A stretch of DNA of 34,266 nt from Bacteroidales bacterium. GTDB lineage: Bacteria > Bacteroidota > Bacteroidia > Bacteroidales > P3. Below, in pieces: positions 7,721-16,273 of this stretch (the first letter of the stretch is position 1; each line of letters opens with the position of its first letter). The DNA is taken from positions 1 to 34,266 of the forward strand of contig JAFRRK010000042.1 of the NCBI GenBank assembly GCA_017428115.1. Reading direction: 5' to 3'. A program made the translations under genes and the position numbers. The notes under the pieces are model-generated. The model saw only the letters and a program-made list of their open reading frames with translations, had not been told where the DNA came from and ran no database searches.

Positions 7721-8602
7721 AGTTTTCTTCTCTTCTTCCTCCTTTTTAGCCGCGTCAATAAGCAGCAACACCAGTATGCACATCACCACCGCGCCAAAGG
7801 TGCCCAGCAGCACTATCACACTGCGCTTGGGATAAGCCTTCTTGTCGGGCGCCACGGCCTGGTCAAGCAGGAACTTGTAGCTCACCTCCTCGTTCATATC
7901 CACTTGTGTCTGTGCGGCACGGGTCTCGAGGTCGGCCAGCTCGTGGCATTTCTCGTTAATCATCTGCGTCAGTGCCAGCGAATACTGAGGATTGCGGCGC
8001 AGGCTGTCCTGCAGGTCGCGTATTTCCTCGCCCAGTCTGGTGCAGACACCCTCCATCAGGTCGGCGGCATTGCAGGCGCGTGCGTGGTGAATACGGTGGC
8101 ACACAGTGTCGTAGTTGGCAGCAATAAAGTTAGCCATGTCGGCAGCCCACTGCGGGTCGACGTCCAGCACGGACACCTCCACGCCAAGATACTCCGTCCG
8201 CTTCACATTCACGTTGCCGCGATACTGCTCGTGCAGCTTAAACATCTTGTGCGGGTCGTCTTGGCCGATGCCGTAGTGCTCCAGCAGATTGAAACGGCTG
8301 CACACATCGCGCTCCATCGACTCAGACAGCAATATCTGAATGCAGTATTCGCAGTCGCGCTCAATGCCGTAGTCCATAAAGTCCAAGCTGTAGTGATAGT
8401 CCATCACGGCCTTGCTCAGGCGGTTAGAGTTGGTGGGGAACAGCGTGGCCGTAGCTTTATAGCGTGGAGTGATGAACAGCGACACTGCCACCGATGCCGC
8501 CAAGGCGATGCCAAACACCCACAGCAGCAGTTTCCACCATTTGCCAAAGAAACGTATCGTGGCCTTGTGGTCGTAGTCGTTGCCGAAAGAATTGTTAGCC
8601 AT
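7715..8602 (-). CDS. Wzz-like polysaccharide chain-length determinant
   Basis: A 295-residue inner membrane protein with the two-helix topology of polysaccharide co-polymerases. An N-terminal helix lies at about 26-46 (LLLWVFGIALAASVAVSLFI). A periplasmic helical domain follows, starting PRYKATATLFP and having coiled character at about 175-240. The second helix is at about 264-284 (SVIVLLGTFGAVVMCILVLL), preceded by the proline-containing AVAPDKKAYPKRS typical of this family. The tail is highly charged (KKEEEEKKTE). No tyrosine-kinase domain is fused. It leads the minus-strand operon, with the ligase-like gene next, which supports a role in setting O-antigen or exopolysaccharide length. Confidence 0.88.
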   Translation of the reverse strand: MANNSFGNDYDHKATIRFFGKWWKLLLWVFGIALAASVAVSLFITPRYKATATLFPTNSNRLSKAVMDYHYSLDFMDYGIERDCEYCIQILLSESMERDVCSRFNLLEHYGIGQDDPHKMFKLHEQYRGNVNVKRTEYLGVEVSVLDVDPQWAADMANFIAANYDTVCHRIHHARACNAADLMEGVCTRLGEEIRDLQDSLRRNPQYSLALTQMINEKCHELADLETRAAQTQVDMNEEVSYKFLLDQAVAPDKKAYPKRSVIVLLGTFGAVVMCILVLLLIDAAKKEEEEKKTE

Positions 8603-8738
8603 ATAGATTATTTTATTAGAATAAAAATTATTTCAATAACGTCACCACCCCCGTATTATTGCCCCCGACATCACTTTTTTCCAATATTCCCTTGCGCTTA
8701 GTTCCTTCAGGGGTCGTCCTGATTTCGTCATATATTCT

Positions 8739-8823
8739 ATACTTATACTATATATATACTTTATTTATTCTATTGTATATAGTATAACTGAAGTATATAT
8801 TAGTATAAATAAACTATAAGTAT
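8739..8823. repeat. AT-rich imperfect inverted repeat
   Basis: Arms 8739-8759 and 8803-8823 match in 18 of 21 positions when one is reversed. The outer nine bases, ATACTTATA and TATAAGTAT, pair perfectly. The 43-bp centre is also almost wholly A/T. It could form a cruciform or RNA hairpin, but the low complexity makes chance pairing more likely than in GC-rich DNA. Confidence 0.45.
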
Positions 8824-9004
8824 CTAACCTTTAACGTCGTTAGTGCGCAGCCGGAGTGTTAAGGCTTGGGAAATGCGGCGGTTGAGTGGTGAAGTGATGT
8901 TATAATGTATTGATTGTTTATGGTTCGTAATGTAGCATTGCCCATGGAGTGTGTTAAATAGTGTTAATTTGCTAAATATTTCTTTTTAGTTTGAAAAGGT
9001 GTCG

Positions 9005-9012
9005 TATCTTTG
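9005..9012 (+). promoter_or_regulatory. Bacteroidota -7 box before ABC operon
   Basis: TATCTTTG (TAnnTTTG) 127 nt before the ATG of the ABC ATPase. The surrounding GTCGTATCTTTGC is identical to the one at 32201-32213. A -33 TTTG at normal spacing is not present; one at 8990 is only 11 bp upstream. A leader of about 115-120 nt is implied. Confidence 0.6.
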
Positions 9013-9138
9013 CAGTGTACTAGTTTAGTAATACACTATAACTGTAATGCAAATAATAGTCATTAAGACAAATTGTTAGACGAAATGTAAATAATATTTG
9101 AACGAGTAAAAAAAGTAAAAAAATAAAATTTTAACGCC

Positions 9139-9966
9139 ATGATTGAGATAAAAAACCTAGATTTTAGCTACAAGCACACGCCCGTGTTTCACAACATCAA
9201 CCTCACCTTCCAGCCGGGCAGCATCTACGGCCTGCTGGGTGAGAACGGCGTGGGGAAGACAACCCTGCTTAAGATTATTTGTGGGCTGCAGGAGCCGCAG
9301 GCGGGCACCTGCCAGGTGGACGGCTACACCACGTTCGACCGCGAGCCGAAGTTTCTTGAAAACATTGTGTTTCTGCCTGACGAGGTGGTGCTGCCCGAGA
9401 ACGACACGCCTTCGCATTATGTGAAGGAGTTGGCCCCGTTTTACCCTAAGTATGCCTACGGCACCTTCTTGCATCTGATGCAGGAGATGGGCGTCGACGC
9501 CGAGCGGAAGTTTAAGGAGATGTCGTTCGGACAGCAGAAGAAGTCGCTGATAGCCTGCGCACTGTCGTTGGGGACGGATTATGTGCTGCTGGACGAGCCG
9601 ACCAACGGCTTGGACATCCCGTCGAAGACCGACTTCCGCACATTGCTCTCCAAGCGTGCCGACGAGGGTACTACCATCATTATTTCCACCCATCAGGTGA
9701 AGGATGTGGAGAACCTGATTGACCCTATCATCATACTGACTAACGACGATGTGCTGCTGAATGCCGACATGGCCACTATCACAGGCAAGCTGAGTTTCGA
9801 CTACGACCCCGTGGCCAACCCCGAGGCGCTATACACCGAGCAGCTGCCGGGCGGCTTTATGAATGTGTGCATCAACCGCGACGGCCGCGAGAGCCAGGTG
9901 AATATCGAAGGCCTTTTTAACGCTGTGCTGCGCAATAGGGAAACTATAAAGAAACTGTTTGAATAA
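9139..9966 (+). CDS. ABC transporter ATP-binding protein
   Basis: A 275-residue cytoplasmic ATPase. Walker A is GENGVGKTT (residues 34-42), the signature is SFGQQKK (129-135), Walker B is YVLLDEP with the D-loop TNGLD (148-158), and the switch histidine is in STHQ (His185). The signature has SFGQQ rather than canonical LSGGQ, a common change in exporters of this single-ATPase class. The last 70 residues lack a known domain. It starts an operon with a membrane permease 63 nt downstream, then a lipoprotein and a YtrA-type GntR regulator. This order resembles antimicrobial-peptide or cell-wall-stress exporters. The substrate is unknown. Confidence 0.92.
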   Translation: MIEIKNLDFSYKHTPVFHNINLTFQPGSIYGLLGENGVGKTTLLKIICGLQEPQAGTCQVDGYTTFDREPKFLENIVFLPDEVVLPENDTPSHYVKELAPFYPKYAYGTFLHLMQEMGVDAERKFKEMSFGQQKKSLIACALSLGTDYVLLDEPTNGLDIPSKTDFRTLLSKRADEGTTIIISTHQVKDVENLIDPIIILTNDDVLLNADMATITGKLSFDYDPVANPEALYTEQLPGGFMNVCINRDGRESQVNIEGLFNAVLRNRETIKKLFE

Positions 9967-9980
9967 ATAATAAACTAGGA

Positions 9981-9998
9981 AATACTAGAGATTCTAGA
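9981..9998. repeat. Dispersed CTAG-rich motif, copy 1
   Basis: AATACTAGAGATTCTAGA here matches 18957-18974 with a single base change. It is followed by CACTAGAAAACAATAA. It sits between the ATPase and permease genes. Confidence 0.45.
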
Positions 9999-10029
9999 AA
10001 CACTAGAAAACAATAAAAAAAAGAAGACC

Positions 10030-10884
10030 ATGAATAACACATTTGAATGGAGCCGTTTTTGTAAAGTGGTTCGTAAGGATTTCAGCAATATCTGGCAGAA
10101 TGCCGGAACATCGCTTTTGATTATCACCCTCTTGCCCATATTGGCTTGGCTGCTGTGGTGGGCGATGAGCGGCATTGAGGAGATGCCCACCATTGTGCCC
10201 GAGGTGCGCTGGTGTTTCATAGCAGGGTCGGTGATGCTGGCCGCCATTGTGTCGCCCTCGCGTATGTACCGCACCAGCAACTTGCAGAAAGAGGGCATCT
10301 ATTTTGCCATGCTGCCAGCCTCGAAGTTGGAGAAGTATGTGAGCATGCTGCTGTTCACCATTGTGGTGTGCCCGCTGCTGTGCTTCTTGGGCGGAATGGT
10401 GTTGGACTATTTCCTGACGCTGCTGCCCTTTGGCCCGTATAGCAAGTGGCTGTGGCAGACCGACTATCTGGCCGATACACTGGATGGCTATAGCGCGTTG
10501 GTGTCTGGCAAGTTCCCTAATGTCGACGAGAACACTATGATGTTGGTTCAGGTGGTTAAGCCAGGCCGAGTGGTGCTGTATGCTGTGTTGTGCCATTTGA
10601 GCTATGTGTCACTCTTCTTGTTCACCAACACCATATTCAAAAAGCACAAGGTGTTGCAGACGCTACTGTGGACATGGCTAATCAGCTTTGTGTTGAATAT
10701 TGTCATCACTCCCATTTTGGGCGCTATGTTGATGAATGGCAACTGGTTGGATGTGTTTCTTGAGACTGCCGACCCGGTGAAAAGCTTAAATACAGCCTAT
10801 TGGGTAGCAATTACATGGAGCATTGTGCTGACCACGGTGTTCTTCTGGTGGGCCAGCTGCAGGCTGAAACGCATGAAATACTAA
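10030..10884 (+). CDS. ABC transporter permease-like membrane protein
   Basis: A 284-residue integral membrane protein with about six hydrophobic segments: near residues 27-45 (SLLIITLLPILAWLLWWAM), 60-75, 105-130, 175-200, 210-235 and 255-275. I recognise no named family motif, but the position directly after a lone ABC ATPase and the six-helix layout fit an ABC-2-like exporter permease. The cytoplasmic N-terminus contains FCKVVRKDFSNIWQNAG, a typical start for such proteins. It is probably the partner of the ATPase in a 2+2 complex. The next gene lies 69 nt downstream, after a copy of a dispersed repeat. Confidence 0.75.
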   Translation: MNNTFEWSRFCKVVRKDFSNIWQNAGTSLLIITLLPILAWLLWWAMSGIEEMPTIVPEVRWCFIAGSVMLAAIVSPSRMYRTSNLQKEGIYFAMLPASKLEKYVSMLLFTIVVCPLLCFLGGMVLDYFLTLLPFGPYSKWLWQTDYLADTLDGYSALVSGKFPNVDENTMMLVQVVKPGRVVLYAVLCHLSYVSLFLFTNTIFKKHKVLQTLLWTWLISFVLNIVITPILGAMLMNGNWLDVFLETADPVKSLNTAYWVAITWSIVLTTVFFWWASCRLKRMKY

Positions 10885-10898
10885 TTGAGGTAAGAAGT

Positions 10899-10920
10899 AA
10901 GAGCTAAGAACTAAGAAGTA
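10899..10920 (+). repeat. Dispersed intergenic motif AAGAACTAAGAAGT, copy 1
   Basis: AAGAGCTAAGAACTAAGAAG, preceded by TAAGAAGT. Similar copies stand before 12184 and 14834, always on the coding strand and within about 60 nt of a start codon. Confidence 0.55.
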
Positions 10921-10953
10921 AACACAATATATCAACAATTAATAATTAAAGAT

Positions 10954-11775
10954 ATGAAAAGCAACAGATATTTATATGCCGTAGCCTTTGCCCTTTTTGC
11001 GACGATGAGCGGCTGCAAGCTTCATAATTCGAATGATTATGAAAACTTTATGGAGCGCTATACGAATAAGTACGGCCGAGTGACCTTGGGCGACAGCAAG
11101 GATGCCAAACATTACACTATGGGCGGCGCCTCGTTCGCCAACGCCGATGTGACGGAGTTGAACATCGACTGGGTCAGCGGCACTGTCGCCATCGAAGCTT
11201 ACGACGGTACGGAGGTGGTCATCAGTGAGACCTCTGAAGACGCTCTGACCGACTCCACCACAATGCATTACTACCTGGAACCTGACGGAACGCTGAACAT
11301 CAAGTTCGGCATCCCCGGCATGAGGGCCCAAGGAGAGAATCTTCCCGCCAAGAATCTCTTAGTGCGTGTGCCGCGGTCGTTGAGGCTGGACGATGTGGAG
11401 GTGAACGGTGCCGGCCAAGACATCAGAATTGACAGCGTACGCTGCGGAGCCTTGGAGATGAACAGCGTGTCGTGGCAGATAGCGCTGAACGAATGCGAGA
11501 TTGAGGACATCGAAGTAAACAGTGTCAGCAGCAATGTGGAGGCCACCTTCAGCAAGATGCCCGAAGAGATAGAGTTGAACAATGTGTCTGGCAGCACGGT
11601 GCTGTATGTGCCAGAGGATGCCGGCATCACACTGGAATGGAACGGAGTGGTGGCCGATTTCCACAGCGAACTGCCCGTTGCGAGCAGGGGTAAGAAAAAG
11701 ATTATCGGCAACGGGGCCTGTGCAATAGAAGGCAATTCCATCAGTGCCGAACTTGACATTAAAGTTAAAAAATAA
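10954..11775 (+). CDS. DUF4097-like beta-strand-repeat lipoprotein
   Basis: A 273-residue predicted lipoprotein: a hydrophobic leader ends in a lipobox-like TMSGC with Cys21. The body is all-beta with a repeated rung near residues 148-245: VEVNGAGQDIRI, LEMNSVSWQIAL, IEVNSVSSNVEA and IELNNVSGSTVL. These are spaced by about 20 residues, the pattern of DUF4097/DUF2807 'adhesin' beta-helices. No catalytic motif is visible. It lies between the ABC permease and the GntR regulator (6-nt gap to the latter). DUF4097-type proteins often accompany stress regulators and ABC exporters, so a sensing or scaffold role at the envelope is possible but unproved. Confidence 0.7.
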   Translation: MKSNRYLYAVAFALFATMSGCKLHNSNDYENFMERYTNKYGRVTLGDSKDAKHYTMGGASFANADVTELNIDWVSGTVAIEAYDGTEVVISETSEDALTDSTTMHYYLEPDGTLNIKFGIPGMRAQGENLPAKNLLVRVPRSLRLDDVEVNGAGQDIRIDSVRCGALEMNSVSWQIALNECEIEDIEVNSVSSNVEATFSKMPEEIELNNVSGSTVLYVPEDAGITLEWNGVVADFHSELPVASRGKKKIIGNGACAIEGNSISAELDIKVKK

Positions 11776-11781
11776 TCGATT

Positions 11782-12132
11782 ATGGACTTCAAGAAACAGA
11801 AACCTATATACCTCCAGATAGCCGACACGCTGTGCGAGCGCATCGTGGCAGGGGAGTGGCAGGTGGACGAACGTGTGCCGTCGGTGCGCGACGTGGCTGC
11901 TGAGCTGGGCGTGAACCCCAACACGGTGATGCGCACCTACGAGTACCTGCAGGGCGAAGAAATCATTTATAACCGCCGTGGTGTGGGCTATTTTGTAGAC
12001 CCCAAGGCAGGCGAACGCATCCTCAAGATGCATCGCCAGGAGTTCCTCAACGACGAGTTGCCCTACTTTGTGCAACGCATGAACTTACTGGGATTCACTT
12101 GGGAGGAACTGATTGAGGAAAGTAAGAAATAA
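11782..12132 (+). CDS. GntR-family regulator, YtrA type
   Basis: A 116-residue DNA-binding protein. The winged helix-turn-helix covers about 10-75 with IYLQIADTLCERIVAGEW, the recognition helix in VPSVRDVAAELGVNPNTVMRTYEYL, and the wing IIYNRRGVGYFV. The C-terminal tail is only about 40 residues, as in the YtrA subfamily, which lacks a large effector domain and usually represses a linked ABC exporter operon. Here it is fourth gene of that operon, 6 nt after the lipoprotein, so autoregulation of 9139-14613 is the simplest model. I could not identify a clear palindromic operator near the promoter at 9005. Confidence 0.92.
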   Translation: MDFKKQKPIYLQIADTLCERIVAGEWQVDERVPSVRDVAAELGVNPNTVMRTYEYLQGEEIIYNRRGVGYFVDPKAGERILKMHRQEFLNDELPYFVQRMNLLGFTWEELIEESKK

Positions 12133-12156
12133 GAGCTATGAACTAAGAAGTTATAG
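12131..12156 (+). repeat. Dispersed intergenic motif AAGAACTAAGAAGT, copy 2
   Basis: AAGAGCTATGAACTAAGAAG followed by TTATAG. It begins within the stop codon of the GntR gene and ends 28 nt before the next start. Confidence 0.55.
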
Positions 12157-12183
12157 ACGCTAAACTATTTAAACTGTATAAAC

Positions 12184-14613
12184 ATGAAAAAAGTGATTTT
12201 AATACTTCTGGGACTTGTGTGCATGATAGCTTCGGCTGAGGCGCAGAGTGTGAGTGTAAGAGGCACGGTGCGCGATGCGAAGACGGGCGAGCCCCTGCCG
12301 CTGGTGAACGTGGGATTGATGCGCGTGGCAGACACAGTGTTTGTGCGTGGCACAGCCACCGACTTCGACGGGGCTTTTCATATCAAGGATGTGAAGCCCG
12401 GCACCTATCTGTTGCAGGCCAGTTTTGTAGGCTATGATAAGTATACCGAACAGGTGGAGGTGAAAAAAGATGTGAGCGGTCTTGCCATTTCACTCAAAGC
12501 CGGTGCCACGACGTTGGAGGCTGTGCAGGTGGTTGCGGAGAAGCCCCTCTATGTGATGGACGGCGAGAAGAACATGTACAACACCAAGGAGGATGCCTCC
12601 ATACAGACGGGTACGGCCAGCGACGCCCTGCAGAATGCGCCGGGAGTGGAGGTGGATGCCGAGGGCAACATCACCCTGCGAGGTGTGAGCAGCGTGGAGA
12701 TATGGGTCAACGACCGTCCCTCGCACATGAACGAGGAGGCGTTGAAACAGTATATCAAGCAGCTGCCTGCCAACGCCATCGAGCGCATCGAGGTAATCAC
12801 CAATCCCTCGGCACGCTATTCCACCTCGGGCGGTGTTATCAATATAGTGACCAATCAGAAGATTACCCGCAACGAACTGCTGTGCGTGGGAGTGCGGGCT
12901 AGAACTTCGCCCAGTGTGTCGCCGTGGATGTCGTATGTGTGGGCCAACGAGAAGGTGGACTTCAACTTCTACCTCAATGCCGACTACTCGCACCACAATA
13001 TGGAAAGCGACGGCACCACCACCCTCTTTGATGCCAATGGCGACACCAGCCGCTACCAAAGTAAAGAGAGCAAGTCCCGTGCCAACAACATCGGTGGCTA
13101 CACCGGGATTAACCTCAACTGGAATATTACGGACAAGACCCACCTCTCCACATGGTTGGGCATGTACCCCTACTGGGGTCGCAACCTTAGCGAGATGGAC
13201 CTTCAGTATAAGGAGTATCACCCCACTATGCGCAATCTGGGCTATCATTACACCCTCGACAACAGCGACGGTTTCGGCTGGGGCGGCTATGCCGGGGCTT
13301 GGTTAGAACACCGCTTCGACACCACGGGGCGCAAGCTCTCCTTCAGCTTCAACGGCAACACTTGGAACAACGACGGCACAGGCTACGAGGTATTTGCCTA
13401 CTATAACCCCCTGCGCGACACGCTTATGCGTCGCAACACCACGCGCAACTCCAACCCGTCGGGCAGCATGTCGTTGGACTATACCCACCCGCTGAAGAAC
13501 CAGTTTGAACTGCAGGCTGGTTTGGAGGCTGGTTTGAGTGGTGGCACCTTGTACCAGGCCATCGACACCCTTCTTGCCAACGATTATGTTCAGGTTCCGC
13601 TGCGGTCGTATGAGGGGGTAGAGGATGGTAGGCATCTCAACGGCTATGTCACTTTGCAGAAACGATGGGGTGGTTTCACCGCCAAGCTGGGTCTGCGTGG
13701 CGAGCAGGAGTGGAAGCACAGCACATGGAACTATCTAGATGGCACCGGCACCACCGTGGTGGACACCGCCTTCTTTGGCCTTGTGCCCAGCATCCACCTG
13801 AGCTATCAGACCAAGACCTTCACCAGCTACAGCCTCAGCTATACCCGCCGACACACCACGCCGGGCATGACACAGCTGTCCACCTTCCGCCGCTTCGACG
13901 ATTACAGCTACGAGACGGGCAACCCCAACCTCCTCATCAGTTATACCCACAACCTTGAGGCCGCCTTCAACAAGTACATCATGGGCTTCGGCAACATCGG
14001 CGTAAATGCTTACCTGCGTGCCAACACCGACGAGATTGGCACCATGACGTATGCTGGCTATGCCCCCGAGTATTTCGGCCCGGTGCTGGTCAACTACACC
14101 ATGCCTGAGAATATCGGCAGCAGCCACACCGAGGGCTTGGAGGCCAACATCACCTATCGCCCCACAGGTTTCCTCAATGTGCGGCTCAACGCGTCGGTGT
14201 TCAACTACGGATACAACTATCAAGGACATACTGATAGCAAGGTGAGCTGGAGCACCCGCCTCAATGTGTGGACCAAGCTGTGGGGCTGGCTCGAGGTGTT
14301 TGCCAACGCACACTATAGTTCACCCCGCCTAGGTCTCTACAGCATGAGCGTCGCCAACAAGGGTGTGGACTTCGGCGTGAGCAGCGACTTCTTCAACCGC
14401 CAGCTGAGTGTGAACCTCAACGTGAGAGACATCTTTGGCATGGCACAGTGGGGCAACAATACAACTGCTCCCAGCTATCAGACCACCGGCAGCCAGCGTT
14501 ACGACTCGCGCTTTGTCAGCCTCGGCCTCACCTGGCGTATGGGCAAAATGGAGCTTGAAAGCAAAGCCCGCCAGGGTGCCACCGAGAGCATGGGAACACC
14601 ACAGTTGAACTAA
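12184..14613 (+). CDS. TonB-receptor-like outer membrane barrel with CarboxypepD_reg domain
   Basis: An 809-residue outer membrane protein. The signal peptide is MKKVILILLGLVCMIASAEAQ. A carboxypeptidase-regulatory-like domain covers about 22-105 (VRGTVRDAKTGEPLPLVNVGL ... DFDGAFHIKDVKPG). A plug-like domain covers about 120-235 (SDALQNAPGVEVDAEGNITL, RGVSSVEIWVNDRPS, SGGVINIVTNQ). The remainder is a long barrel of the OMP_b-brl_3 class, with aromatic-rich strands to the end. It shares architecture with 3174-5477, with perhaps a quarter identity judged by eye. It is 51 nt after the regulator gene and probably part of the same transcript. No SusD-like gene is beside it. The ligand is unknown. 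Confidence 0.85.
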   Translation: MKKVILILLGLVCMIASAEAQSVSVRGTVRDAKTGEPLPLVNVGLMRVADTVFVRGTATDFDGAFHIKDVKPGTYLLQASFVGYDKYTEQVEVKKDVSGLAISLKAGATTLEAVQVVAEKPLYVMDGEKNMYNTKEDASIQTGTASDALQNAPGVEVDAEGNITLRGVSSVEIWVNDRPSHMNEEALKQYIKQLPANAIERIEVITNPSARYSTSGGVINIVTNQKITRNELLCVGVRARTSPSVSPWMSYVWANEKVDFNFYLNADYSHHNMESDGTTTLFDANGDTSRYQSKESKSRANNIGGYTGINLNWNITDKTHLSTWLGMYPYWGRNLSEMDLQYKEYHPTMRNLGYHYTLDNSDGFGWGGYAGAWLEHRFDTTGRKLSFSFNGNTWNNDGTGYEVFAYYNPLRDTLMRRNTTRNSNPSGSMSLDYTHPLKNQFELQAGLEAGLSGGTLYQAIDTLLANDYVQVPLRSYEGVEDGRHLNGYVTLQKRWGGFTAKLGLRGEQEWKHSTWNYLDGTGTTVVDTAFFGLVPSIHLSYQTKTFTSYSLSYTRRHTTPGMTQLSTFRRFDDYSYETGNPNLLISYTHNLEAAFNKYIMGFGNIGVNAYLRANTDEIGTMTYAGYAPEYFGPVLVNYTMPENIGSSHTEGLEANITYRPTGFLNVRLNASVFNYGYNYQGHTDSKVSWSTRLNVWTKLWGWLEVFANAHYSSPRLGLYSMSVANKGVDFGVSSDFFNRQLSVNLNVRDIFGMAQWGNNTTAPSYQTTGSQRYDSRFVSLGLTWRMGKMELESKARQGATESMGTPQLN

Positions 14614-14646
14614 GAATTAACTAAATATGAACAAGTAAGATAGAGC

Positions 14647-14722
14647 CATGAAACTCCGTGAATCCTTCGTTTCGTCTTTGTTTCTCCTCCGACTTAATAA
14701 CGCAGAACAATGACAAACAAGC
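14647..14722 (+). repeat. Dispersed intergenic repeat, copy 2
   Basis: Resembles 156-243: the same CATGAAACT start, TTTGTTTCTCCTCC middle, TTAATAACGCAGAAC and ACAAGC end. It sits between two genes of the plus strand in a 220-bp gap, which otherwise holds only an A/T-rich stretch and a copy of the AAGAACTAAGAAGT motif. Confidence 0.45.
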
Positions 14723-14810
14723 AACTGAACCATCACCATTCGATGAGACCTAATAGGAGAAATAAAGGTGCAATCATGCTTTTTTTTGAAGACCACGAAT
14801 TGTTAAACAT

Positions 14811-14836
14811 TAAGAATTAAGAACTAAGAAGTTATG
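14811..14836 (+). repeat. Dispersed intergenic motif AAGAACTAAGAAGT, copy 3
   Basis: TAAGAATTAAGAACTAAGAA followed by GTTATG. It runs directly into the start codon of the next gene. Confidence 0.55.
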
Positions 14837-16195
14837 AAATATTCTGTCTTGATAATCTCATTGCTGTTTTTTTCCTCACTTATTCCAGTTTCGGCACAGG
14901 AGGACTACCTTACCCTTCGCGGGCGTGTCACCGACCGCGACACCCGCGAGGGGGTGCCTGCCGTGACTGTCTATGTGGCGGGGCAGGCCATCTACACCCA
15001 GACCAACAACGACGGCGAGTATGTGCTGAAGGTGCCTGTCGAGCATCGGGGCGGCAGCGTGGTGTATGCCTTGATGGGTTATCTGCGCGACACGGTCAGT
15101 ATCGTCAAGGCGCAGCGCAAGGGCGACATCGCGCTCACTTCCGACGGTGGACGCTGGCTGCGCGAGGTCAACGTCACCGAGTATTCCTCCAAGTCGGCGG
15201 CCAAGCTGCTGATGGATGCGGTGAACCGCATACCGCAGAACTACCAGACCGACAGCGTGGTGGGCACCTGGTTCTACCGCGATGTGCGGATGATGAACGA
15301 CGAGTTGTTCCTCTTTGACGAAATGGTGTTCGATGCCTTGCGCGTGGGGTACGACAAGCACCATGCCTTAAAGAAACTGCTGAATAGGGAAGGACCTTAC
15401 GGTTCGATTAAAATTGACTACAAGCGTCCCATTGAGAGCAACTACACCGCCATCCGCCACGACCGCCTGCTGCTGTGCGACACCGAGTACGTGAGCCGTG
15501 TAACCAACGGGGCAGCCCGTGACAAGATTGACTACGAGGAAAGCGAGGTGCTGTACGACCCCGTGGAGGTGCCCAACACAACAATACGCCTCGCCGTCCG
15601 CAGGCTGAAGAAAGCCAAAAACCTCCGTATGTACGAAACTGTCGATGCCGACGGGAAGGAATACTACGTGATTACCACAGGCTATGACCAACCAGTCAAG
15701 AACATGATGCACTTGCGCGACACCGTGTACATCACCATCGCCAAGGGCAGTCTGGTCATCACCCGATACGAGGAGTGGAGCTACTTTATGTTGCACCCCT
15801 ACTTCCCCTTAAAGAAAATATTCAAAGATGCTGGAGTAGACTCCATGGCTACCCGCTCGCACGTGGTGTACAACTATGGTGTGGTGGAGGGCAAGTACAC
15901 ACTCACCTCCTACACACGCCACGAAGGCCACGACCTCTACTGTGCAAAAAACAGCCCGATGGGCGAGCGCATACAGCATTTGGACAAGCATTGCCAATGT
16001 GTGCTGACCGGCGAGCACAAGGAGGGCGCATCGTTTATGAAGAACAACACTATACAAGAACCTGGCAGCGTGCTGGTGATGCAACGCCGTGCCGACAACA
16101 AGCAGTATGACGAGGCCTTCTGGCGACAGTATAATTTCATACCAATTGAAGCTTCCGTCCGTCAGAAACTGGAGAAAAAACTTAAAAAACATTAA
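14834..16195 (+). CDS. Exported protein with carboxypeptidase-regulatory-like domain
   Basis: A 453-residue protein with a signal peptide (about 1-21, ending PVSAQ). Residues about 25-105 are a CarboxypepD_reg-like beta sandwich: LRGRVTDRDTREGVPAVTVYVAG and NDGEYVLKVP. The rest (about 115-453) is a soluble mixed domain with SSKSAAKLLMDAVNRIPQNY, which in Bacteroidota proteins of this type follows the regulatory domain. A later beta-rich part has DTVYITIAKGSLVITRYEEW. There is no plug and no clear barrel, unlike the two receptor-like paralogues. It may be a periplasmic or surface partner protein. I do not recognise an enzyme motif. Gaps of about 80 nt or more separate it from the next gene, so its transcript is probably its own. 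Confidence 0.65.
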   Translation: MKYSVLIISLLFFSSLIPVSAQEDYLTLRGRVTDRDTREGVPAVTVYVAGQAIYTQTNNDGEYVLKVPVEHRGGSVVYALMGYLRDTVSIVKAQRKGDIALTSDGGRWLREVNVTEYSSKSAAKLLMDAVNRIPQNYQTDSVVGTWFYRDVRMMNDELFLFDEMVFDALRVGYDKHHALKKLLNREGPYGSIKIDYKRPIESNYTAIRHDRLLLCDTEYVSRVTNGAARDKIDYEESEVLYDPVEVPNTTIRLAVRRLKKAKNLRMYETVDADGKEYYVITTGYDQPVKNMMHLRDTVYITIAKGSLVITRYEEWSYFMLHPYFPLKKIFKDAGVDSMATRSHVVYNYGVVEGKYTLTSYTRHEGHDLYCAKNSPMGERIQHLDKHCQCVLTGEHKEGASFMKNNTIQEPGSVLVMQRRADNKQYDEAFWRQYNFIPIEASVRQKLEKKLKKH

Positions 16196-16273
16196 ATACA
16201 CTCCCCTTGTTGTAAGATTTTATCCCTTGAAACGTTTCTTATAAGTAAGAATGTAAATCAAAAATAAAATAAC

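Larger units (their letters stand above)
8603..9138. other. Divergent intergenic region
   Basis: A 536-bp region between the divergent Wzz-like gene and the ABC operon. It holds an AT-rich imperfect inverted repeat (8739-8823), a more GC-rich stretch (8835-8950) without recognisable coding content, and the promoter of the ABC operon. No clear CAAAnnTA (minus-strand -7 box) was found for the polysaccharide operon. Confidence 0.6.

Noticed and set aside
7664..8701. 345-codon open frame on the plus strand opposite the Wzz-like gene
   Set aside because: It is antisense to a gene with clear topology, and is His/Val/Leu-rich with no domain.
12490..13248. 252-codon minus-strand frame inside the second receptor-like gene
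   Set aside because: Low-complexity Val/His/Gly composition typical of antisense frames; no domain.
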